A stretch of 6,958 nucleotides of DNA from an uncultured Bacteroidota bacterium (lineage in GTDB: Bacteria > Bacteroidota > Bacteroidia > Chitinophagales > Chitinophagaceae): NCBI GenBank assembly GCA_903933995.1, contig CAIZMD010000274.1:1-6958 (forward strand), written 5' to 3'. Under the pieces are notes generated by a model. It saw nothing but the letters and a program-made list of their open reading frames with translations, made no database searches and was not told where the DNA came from. Both the position numbers and the translations under genes were made by a program. Shown here piece after piece: positions 1-5,367 of this stretch (its first letter is position 1; the number at the start of each line of letters is the position of its first letter).

Positions 1-1142
1 AAATGTTTGGTTCTTTTGCGTAAAATAAAAATGGTGGCAGAAGATGCTACCATGCCAAAACAGTCTAAGAAAATGGTAAAGTTGAGGATCTTCTCAAAGG
101 TTTGGGCAAAGAATAAAATGACCACACACATACTGGCAAAAATGGTCAGGGAGAAAACCAACACGTCATTTTTTTCAGATTGCTTACCAAAGATTTTGGG
201 TAATGCGCCTTCTGTACTCATGGCATACATCACACGTGGATTGCTCATGAGCAAGGCATTAACATAAGCCAATACTCCAAAGAATAGGAAGAAAGAAAAA
301 ATATCAGCTCCGGTTTTACCAAAGACCTTACTCATGACCACATAGGCAATTTCACGCTCCCCCTTCATGTTTTCAAAACCAATAATATGGTAGTAACTCA
401 GGTTGACCAATAAATACAAACCAATGATAATGGCAATCCCAATAAAAATACCACGCGGAATATTCTTAGCAGGTTGTGCTACTTCATTCCCAAAATTAAT
501 GGTCTGCTGATAACCGCCATAGGTAAAGGATACGGCAATCAAGCTAATCCCCAAACTTTGGATCCAACTGATATTGGGGGTAGGAACCGCAGGGGCTGCA
601 ATGGTGGTATGCCATCCAGACTCTGGGAAAAATAGGGCTGCAATTAATACCAGGATCATCCCAATTTTAATCAGCATCAGAAAATTCTGGGCCTTGGAAC
701 TAATGCGCAAACCACGCAGGTTAATCAAATAAAAAATCAAAATTGCGCCACAACTAATCAGTGCCTTGTCAATATCGGTCCAATTAACTTGGGGGAACAA
801 TTTGGTGATATACCCACTACCAATCAGGGCCACACCACTCAATGAGGCTGCGTTGCTGATCAGGATAATACAATTAATGGCAAAAGCTATACTGGGATGA
901 TAAGCATAAGAGAAGATCTTATAATATCCCCCGGTAACGGGGAAACGGCTACCTATTTCTGCATAGGTTAATGCCCCACAAAAAGCAAAGAAACCGCCCA
1001 ATAACCAAGCCGTAAAATAAACCGATGGTTCAATAGCGTCTTTGGCACTGGTGGCTGCGGATCTAAAAATACCCATCCCAATCACCAAACCCACCACAAT
1101 CATGGTGAAGCTAAATAGATTCAATTGCTGTTTGCCTTGCAT
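1..1142 (-). CDS. APC-superfamily amino-acid permease, C-terminal end cut off by the window
   Basis: Inner-membrane transporter that probably moves amino acids by exchange or symport; the substrate cannot be read from the sequence. The frame is open from ATG at 1142 to the window edge (380 codons, last whole codon at 3-5). Family hallmarks in order: TM1 with GLVIGMGIF (residues 18-26), the glycine-rich helix break that binds the amino-acid backbone in this fold; ALTYAEIGSRFPVTGGYY (57-74) at TM2-TM3; TYGGYQQTINFGNE (207-220) in the TM6 region, followed by AQPAKNIPRGI; and SNPRVMYAMSTEGALP (300-315) near TM8. APC permeases usually run about 430-480 residues, so the last one or two helices lie outside. 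The start at 1142 gives the normal short cytoplasmic N-terminus (MQGKQQLNLFSFTMIVVG). An in-frame ATG at 1190 would add 16 residues that do not look like the family and is less likely. It resembles the L-type/SteT-like branch (inference). Divergent from the phosphatase gene. Confidence 0.9.
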   Translation of the reverse strand, partial: MQGKQQLNLFSFTMIVVGLVIGMGIFRSAATSAKDAIEPSVYFTAWLLGGFFAFCGALTYAEIGSRFPVTGGYYKIFSYAYHPSIAFAINCIILISNAASLSGVALIGSGYITKLFPQVNWTDIDKALISCGAILIFYLINLRGLRISSKAQNFLMLIKIGMILVLIAALFFPESGWHTTIAAPAVPTPNISWIQSLGISLIAVSFTYGGYQQTINFGNEVAQPAKNIPRGIFIGIAIIIGLYLLVNLSYYHIIGFENMKGEREIAYVVMSKVFGKTGADIFSFFLFFGVLAYVNALLMSNPRVMYAMSTEGALPKIFGKQSEKNDVLVFSLTIFASMCVVILFFAQTFEKILNFTIFLDCFGMVASSATIFILRKRTKH

Positions 1143-1230
1143 AATTAAATAGTAAGTGATAAATGTAGTAAACTTCAACTTATGAATCATTTCATGTTGC
1201 CATTAGGGGAAAAATCCGGTAATTCGCATC
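1143..1230. promoter_or_regulatory. Divergent intergenic region, presumed to hold two promoters
   Basis: This 88-bp AT-rich stretch separates the starts of the minus-strand permease and the plus-strand phosphatase, so it must carry the promoter for each unless transcription enters from elsewhere. I looked for the Bacteroidota pattern TTTG-N19-TAnnTTTG on both strands and found no full match. The closest is TACATTTA on the minus strand, without a properly spaced upstream TTTG. AGGGGA at 1205-1210 is about 20 nt from the ATG at 1231, too far for a usual ribosome binding site. No clear operator-like inverted repeat was seen. Confidence 0.4.
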
Positions 1231-1836
1231 ATGGAAATCTACCTGATCAGACATACTACTCCCCTAGTAGAAAAAGGCATCTGCTATGGCCAAACCGATT
1301 TAGATATTACCGAAAGTTTTGAATCAGAAGCCGCATCCATTCAGGAGCGCCTACCCAATACCATTGAGCAGGTCTTTAGTTCTCCCTTACAGCGATGCTC
1401 CAAATTGGCAAAACAGCTTTTCCCAAAACATCCTATTAGCCTGCATCCCACTTTAATGGAATTGAATTGTGGAGCATGGGAAATGCAACACTGGGACGCC
1501 ATACCTAAACCAGAAATCCAACCCTGGATGGATGACTTTATAAACGTGGTAGTACCCGGTGGAGAAAGTTATCAGCAATTACATGATCGGGTGGTGGCTC
1601 AGTTTCAAGATATTGTTGCAACTGGTCAAACATCCGCCATTGTTGGGCATGGTGGCGTCTTGAGAAGTGTTTTGGCCCATATTACGGGGATTGATTTAAA
1701 AGAATCTTTTAGCGCTTTTCAGTTGCACTATGGGGCGGTAGTAAAAATTGTTCCTACTGAACAGGGGTTTGAACACGAACTCTTGCACAATATTACCCCC
1801 TCTACCAAAGAACAACACAGACCATCTTTTACCTAA
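1231..1836 (+). CDS. Histidine phosphatase superfamily protein, alpha-ribazole phosphatase (CobC)-like
   Basis: Cytoplasmic phosphatase of 201 residues, the usual length for small members of the phosphoglycerate-mutase-like histidine phosphatases. Visible active-site elements: the RH motif IRHTTP with Arg7 and the phospho-acceptor His8; SSPLQRC with the second phosphate-binding Arg55; MELNCGAWE (76-84) with the likely acid Glu77; and VGHGGVLR (138-145) with the second catalytic His140. The N-terminal pattern RHTTP...GICYGQTDLD is typical of proteins annotated as alpha-ribazole-5'-phosphate phosphatase, which removes phosphate late in nucleotide-loop assembly of cobalamin. No other cobalamin gene is visible, so the physiological substrate could be another phosphomonoester and no gene symbol is given. 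ATG at 1231 places the RH motif at residues 7-8, as expected. It is first in the plus-strand run, 25 nt before the MarC gene. Confidence 0.88.
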   Translation: MEIYLIRHTTPLVEKGICYGQTDLDITESFESEAASIQERLPNTIEQVFSSPLQRCSKLAKQLFPKHPISLHPTLMELNCGAWEMQHWDAIPKPEIQPWMDDFINVVVPGGESYQQLHDRVVAQFQDIVATGQTSAIVGHGGVLRSVLAHITGIDLKESFSAFQLHYGAVVKIVPTEQGFEHELLHNITPSTKEQHRPSFT

Positions 1837-1840
1837 ATTG

Positions 1841-1848
1841 TATCTTTA
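1841..1848 (+). promoter_or_regulatory. Possible Bacteroidota -7 box (TATCTTTA) ahead of the MarC gene
   Basis: TATCTTTA, within the 25-nt gap after the phosphatase stop, matches the Bacteroidota -7 consensus TAnnTTTG at all but the last base and sits in an ATTG-TATCTTTA context often seen before genes in this phylum. No TTTG lies at the expected 19-nt spacing upstream, and the box is only 13 nt from the ATG at 1862, which would leave a very short leader. It could be an internal promoter separating the MarC group from the phosphatase, or chance in AT-rich DNA. Confidence 0.28.
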
Positions 1849-1861
1849 ATAAAAACAGCAT

Positions 1862-2440
1862 ATGGATTTCCAAATAGACCAACTCTTAACAGTCAGCTTC
1901 ACCCTATTTGCGGTGATAGATATTGTGGGTTCCATTCCCCTGTTGATTTCCTTAAAAGACAAAATGGGTGGGATTAGATCTTTTCAGGCCACATTTGTTT
2001 CTGGGGGTCTGATGATTTTATTCCTTTTTGCAGGAAGGCCTTTTTTGAGGATCCTAGGTCTTGACATTAGAAGTTTTGCCGTGGGTGGTTCTATTGTAAT
2101 CTTTTTGCTTGGTTTAGAAATGGTATTGGGGCATGAAATATTTAAGGGTGATAAGGATGCCAAGTCTGGCTCTGTAGTACCCATTGCTTTCCCAATTATT
2201 GCCGGAAGTGGTACCCTTACTACCATCATGTCTTTAAAAGCCAATTTTGACGAAACCTATATTCTAGCTGGGATTATCATTAATTTAATTGTGGTCTATA
2301 TAGTACTTAAGTCTTTGAAAATGATTGAACACGCATTGGGCGAAGCGGGTTTATTGGCTGTTCGTAAATTCTTTGGGGTGATCCTGCTAGCCATTGCCGT
2401 TAAGATCTTTAGTTCCAATATTGGTGCATTTGGTAAATAA
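1862..2440 (+). CDS. MarC family (UPF0056) integral membrane protein
   Basis: Inner-membrane protein of 192 residues with about six hydrophobic helices (roughly 8-30, 43-64, 70-90, 105-122, 132-152 and 166-186), the size and layout of the MarC/UPF0056 family. Family signatures seen: FAVIDIVGSIPLLI (16-29) in the first helix, GGSIVIFLLGLEMVLG (75-90) in the third, and VPIAFPIIAGSGTLTT (106-121), which corresponds to the conserved P-x-x-AGPGT-ITT segment; here the middle Pro is Ser116. The molecular role is unknown. The name comes from the E. coli mar locus, but MarC itself was later found not to be needed for multiple antibiotic resistance, so a drug-efflux role should not be assumed. The start at 1862 is preceded by A-rich sequence without a Shine-Dalgarno. 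Its stop overlaps the next start by one base (TAATG), which suggests translational coupling. Confidence 0.88.
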   Translation: MDFQIDQLLTVSFTLFAVIDIVGSIPLLISLKDKMGGIRSFQATFVSGGLMILFLFAGRPFLRILGLDIRSFAVGGSIVIFLLGLEMVLGHEIFKGDKDAKSGSVVPIAFPIIAGSGTLTTIMSLKANFDETYILAGIIINLIVVYIVLKSLKMIEHALGEAGLLAVRKFFGVILLAIAVKIFSSNIGAFGK

Positions 2441-2754
2441 TGGGAACTGCTATAAAACATATCATCAAATGGGTTTGGAAAAACTTTGAGCTCCTGTTCT
2501 GGTCAGCAGCGCTGATAGTTTTGTTTTTCCTACCCGTGAACAAGTCTGAGACATCGCTTTGCGTATTCAGTTTGTTAGGGTTTGGCAAATGCCCTGGTTG
2601 CGGCATTGGTCATTCCATCCATTATGCGCTCCGTGCAGACTTTGCTAGCTCCTTTTATCATCATCCTCTGGGAATTTTAGCAGTTCTTGTTATATTTAAC
2701 AGGATAAGGCTACTAATCAAACAAAACAAACACCATGAGCAACAACCTAATTAA
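2440..2754 (+). CDS. DUF2752 small membrane protein with CPGCG motif
   Basis: Small membrane protein of 104 residues and unknown function. The N-terminus carries an amphipathic or basic stretch and then a helix at about 18-33 (ELLFWSAALIVLFFLP). The DUF2752 core follows: FGKCPGCGIGHSIHYALRADF (48-68, in which Cys51 and Cys54 form the conserved pair), then SSFYHHPLG (70-78) and a second helix at about 78-92. In the family the usual form is CPGCGLTRS...GDF...NPL; here GLTRS is replaced by GIGHS, and four His (58, 61, 74, 75) lie near the Cys pair. Whether the Cys pair binds a metal or forms a disulfide is not known. The ATG shares its A with the preceding MarC stop codon, and the last 20 nt overlap the next gene, so it is deeply embedded in an operon. 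The tail is polar and basic (KQNKHHEQQPN). Confidence 0.85.
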   Translation: MGTAIKHIIKWVWKNFELLFWSAALIVLFFLPVNKSETSLCVFSLLGFGKCPGCGIGHSIHYALRADFASSFYHHPLGILAVLVIFNRIRLLIKQNKHHEQQPN

Positions 2755-3088
2755 CTTAATTCCTGCATTGGAAGGTGAAGAACTGATCTTTTTGCAGGCC
2801 TTAACAAGAGAAATTCCTGAAAACAAACTCCAAAGTTTTATAGCCGTTTACAATGGCAAAAGAAGAAAAACAGACCAAGTTTTATTGGGCTGTATCCTTG
2901 GCTTTTTTGGCGTAGCTGGCGTACAAAGATTTATGGTGGGTGAAAACGGCATGGGTATTTTGTACTTTTTTACTGGAGGGCTTTGCTTAATTGGTACCAT
3001 TGTAGACCTAGTGAATCACAAAAGATTGACTTTTGAATACAACCAACAAATGGCCCGTGAATCTATGGCCATGGTTGCTTCATTTTAA
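2735..3088 (+). CDS. TM2 domain-containing membrane protein
   Basis: Protein of 117 residues with a soluble N-terminal part of about 45 residues and a C-terminal TM2 domain, which is two closely spaced helices joined by a short turn. TM2 features seen: the first helix LLGCILGFFGVAGVQRFMVG (50-69, the position of the usual GxxGxHRFYLG signature, here with Gln-Arg-Phe), a turn, then GMGILYFFTGGLCLIGTIVDLV (72-93) with Asp91 at the conserved 'iDl' site near the end of helix 2. A KRRKTD cluster (42-47) before helix 1 suggests the N-terminus is cytoplasmic. The function is unknown. The 20-nt overlap with the DUF2752 gene appears real, because the next Met (68) lies inside the TM2 signature. TM2 and DUF2752 genes side by side make a plausible functional pair, but this is inference. 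Confidence 0.87.
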   Translation: MSNNLINLIPALEGEELIFLQALTREIPENKLQSFIAVYNGKRRKTDQVLLGCILGFFGVAGVQRFMVGENGMGILYFFTGGLCLIGTIVDLVNHKRLTFEYNQQMARESMAMVASF

Positions 3089-3090
3089 AG

Positions 3091-4227
3091 ATGAAAAAGC
3101 TTTTTTATATAGGCTTACTTGGTCTTTTGGTTTTTGAATTGGCCAATGTCTATTGCATTATGCCCATGCCTGGTAGTCAGGAAATGAATAGTTTAGACGC
3201 TGCTTATTTTCTCTATACTTGGCGATGGGCATTTCGCATTTTTTTTGGCTTGCTCATGGTTTGGGGATGGTTCAAATCATCTTGGCCTAAAGCTTGGCAG
3301 GCCTGGGTACCTGCTCTTGTCTTAGGAGCAGTGATCTATGTGGTCAATTTTCAAATGGCAGCAGACAGCATGTTTTATCAACCTTCTAGTCTGCTTATGA
3401 AACCGGTTGCTGAAAACAAAGTGGATAGCAATCGCTTGGTATTAGGAATTGTGGGCAAACAAGAAACCAAGGCCTACCCCATTCGCTTTATTGGATACCA
3501 TCATTTGGTTATGGATAGTTTAGATGGTAAACCCGTGCTGATTACTTACTGCACTGTTTGCAGAACTGGACGAGTTTATGAACCCATCATCAATGGATCT
3601 ACAGAAATTTTTCGCTTGGTGGGTATGGATCATTTTAATGCCATGTTTGAAGACAAGACAACGGGATCTTGGTTTAGACAGGCAAATGGTGAAGCCGTTA
3701 CAGGGCCTCTTAAAGGAATGGAATTACCAGAATACCCTAGCTATCAAACCAGCCTAGCAGATTGGATTAAATTATATCCAACCACAAAAATCATGCAGGC
3801 AGATCCCGCTTATTTAAAAAGCTATGACACTACATTAAATTACGAATCAGGAAAAAGCAAAAAGAAACTAACGGGAACGGATAGTCTTTCTTGGAATAAA
3901 AAATCCTGGGTAGTGGGAATAGAAATGGGTAAGACCAGCAAGGCCTTTGATTGGAATAGGTTGGTAAAAGAAAGAATTATTTATGATGTCATAGAAAGTA
4001 AACCCATGATGCTGGTGATTGGTAAAAACAACCAAAGCTTTTTTGCTTTTGAAAGAAGTACTAAGGATGAAAGATTTATCCTTTATCAAGATAGTTTGTT
4101 GGGTGCTACACACAAATATTTGTTAAACGGAAAATCTGTTGACAGTAGCGCAAACCTACAACCAATTCCTGCCTACCAAGAATTTTGGCATAGTTGGAAA
4201 ACCTTTCATCCTAATACACTTCAGTAA
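3091..4227 (+). CDS. DUF3179 domain protein with membrane-anchored N-terminus
   Basis: Protein of 378 residues with two parts. The first ~90 residues hold three hydrophobic helices (about 4-23, 46-62 and 70-88) and short loops. The rest is a soluble DUF3179 domain, probably outside the cytoplasmic membrane if the third helix exits. Domain signatures: ETKAYPIRFIGYHH (125-138), then LITYCTVCRTGRVY (150-163) with a CxxC pair (Cys154, Cys157) where most relatives have YCPLC; a GSWFRQANGEAVTGPLKG segment (192-209), equivalent to the usual SxWsQxTGeaixGpL; and a C-terminal EFWHSWKTFHPNT (364-376). No enzymatic role is established for DUF3179 that I know of. The CxxC with nearby His (137, 138) is compatible with a redox or metal site, which is a guess. 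It starts 2 nt after the TM2 stop, so it is probably the last gene of the same transcript, and it ends 7 nt from the convergent adaptor gene. Confidence 0.87.
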   Translation: MKKLFYIGLLGLLVFELANVYCIMPMPGSQEMNSLDAAYFLYTWRWAFRIFFGLLMVWGWFKSSWPKAWQAWVPALVLGAVIYVVNFQMAADSMFYQPSSLLMKPVAENKVDSNRLVLGIVGKQETKAYPIRFIGYHHLVMDSLDGKPVLITYCTVCRTGRVYEPIINGSTEIFRLVGMDHFNAMFEDKTTGSWFRQANGEAVTGPLKGMELPEYPSYQTSLADWIKLYPTTKIMQADPAYLKSYDTTLNYESGKSKKKLTGTDSLSWNKKSWVVGIEMGKTSKAFDWNRLVKERIIYDVIESKPMMLVIGKNNQSFFAFERSTKDERFILYQDSLLGATHKYLLNGKSVDSSANLQPIPAYQEFWHSWKTFHPNTLQ

Positions 4228-4234
4228 TTATTTC

Positions 4235-5362
4235 TTATTCTTCCACTTTGTTTTTCAAACTCATTAGTAGAGAATAAGTTCCTTTGACAACAAAATCCTT
4301 GCTTGCTAATTTATCCGCATTCAAAATTTCTACGAAACCCTTGTCTACTGTTCCAGTTTCTAAGAGTTGCATGCTATAATCCTTGTCTGCATTTTTGATA
4401 AAACCGTATTGCTTACCTTCAAATAAAACAATGGCTTCTTCTGGTAACACAAAGGCTTTTGCATTTTTAATAGCAATCTCTGCATTCATATAGGTACCGG
4501 GAATCAGGGTCTTGTCATAGTCTTCAAAATGGCAGTGCACGTCTGTATTTCTATCTTCATTAATGTCTTTACCAATCAATAGAATTTCACAATCGTGTTT
4601 TTTCTTGGGCTGGTTATTGGTATACGCTACCAATGGTTGACCAACATAGAGCTTGTCAATGTCTTTCTCAAAAATCTTTAATGCCAAATGAATATCCGTA
4701 GGATTGATCAGTTCAAACAAGACTTCCGTGGGAGAAACATATTTCCCAATATTCACATTCACTTTAGAAACATAACCATCAATGGGTGAAAAAATATTAA
4801 TGCTTCTTGAAATATTGCTTTCAGATAATTTGTCTACGTTAATCCCTACCAATTTTAATTTCTCCCTGAAAGCACTAATTAAGACCTGCTGTGTTTTAAA
4901 CTCTGTTTCAGCTTGTTGAAAAGCTTTGTCAGAAGCTGCCTGTGTCTTGTTTAAATCGCGCTGGCGCTCGAATTCTTTTTGCAGATACCCAATCTTTTCT
5001 TTGGTGGTCAAATAGTCTTGTTGCAATTGAATGTATTGCTCTCCTTCAATCACCGCAACAGCTTCTCCCTTGCTCACGTGTTGGCCAGGCAAGAGTTTGG
5101 TGGTTTTTAAATAACCACCCAAGGGCACACTAATAGACACCATATTCTGCGGGGGTACGTCTATCTTACCACTCACTTTAAGAATGGAAGAAATTTCTTT
5201 TTGCTGCATCAAAGCCGTTTGAATACCGGCAGTTTTAAACTGCGCGTCTGTTAGCACCACATTATTGGGCACAACGGCTTTCTCACTTGCTTCTGGTACT
5301 TTTTTGCTAGAGCAGGCCTGGAGCAAGAGCAGGATGGATAATATATAAGTTAGTTGTTTCAT
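4235..5362 (-). CDS. RND efflux periplasmic adaptor lipoprotein, CusB/CzcB-like (membrane fusion protein)
   Basis: Periplasmic adaptor that links an inner-membrane RND pump to an outer-membrane channel. It is a 375-residue lipoprotein: residues 1-16 form a signal peptide ending in the lipobox L-Q-A-Cys17, followed by Ser-Ser-Lys. The domain order fits the family: lipoyl/barrel-sandwich half MVSISVPLGGYLKTTKLLPG (74-93) with HVSKGEAVAVIE (95-106); a helical hairpin at about 108-180; the second lipoyl half INIFSPIDGYVSKVNVNIGK (188-207); a beta-barrel beginning near DIHLALKIFEKDI (223-235); and a C-terminal membrane-proximal part with LIPGTYMNAEI (286-296). His256, Cys258 and the HCH triplet 276-278 form a cluster of possible metal ligands, though VHCH-like segments are common in CzcB relatives. 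The start at 5362 places the signal peptide properly and lies 5 nt after the stop of the pump-channel gene. The likely substrate is a heavy-metal cation, from the partner pump family. Confidence 0.93.
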   Translation of the reverse strand: MKQLTYILSILLLLQACSSKKVPEASEKAVVPNNVVLTDAQFKTAGIQTALMQQKEISSILKVSGKIDVPPQNMVSISVPLGGYLKTTKLLPGQHVSKGEAVAVIEGEQYIQLQQDYLTTKEKIGYLQKEFERQRDLNKTQAASDKAFQQAETEFKTQQVLISAFREKLKLVGINVDKLSESNISRSINIFSPIDGYVSKVNVNIGKYVSPTEVLFELINPTDIHLALKIFEKDIDKLYVGQPLVAYTNNQPKKKHDCEILLIGKDINEDRNTDVHCHFEDYDKTLIPGTYMNAEIAIKNAKAFVLPEEAIVLFEGKQYGFIKNADKDYSMQLLETGTVDKGFVEILNADKLASKDFVVKGTYSLLMSLKNKVEE

Positions 5363-5367
5363 GACTT

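Noticed and set aside
7..267. Open frame on the plus strand in the first 270 bases
   Set aside because: It lies antisense to the permease, whose conserved motifs are clear on the minus strand; the plus-strand product has no recognisable pattern.
1..1142. Permease as a truncated pseudogene
   Set aside because: The frame is intact up to the window edge; the missing C-terminus is due to the window boundary.
1157..1170. TACATTTA on the minus strand as a -7 box for the permease
   Set aside because: It differs from TAnnTTTG at the last base and no TTTG lies at the expected upstream spacing; too weak to annotate as a separate site.
1984..2606. Minus-strand open frames across the MarC and DUF2752 genes
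   Set aside because: They are shadows of well-supported plus-strand genes and show no family signature.
3868..4113. Minus-strand open frame inside the DUF3179 gene
   Set aside because: Antisense to a recognised domain, with no signature of its own.
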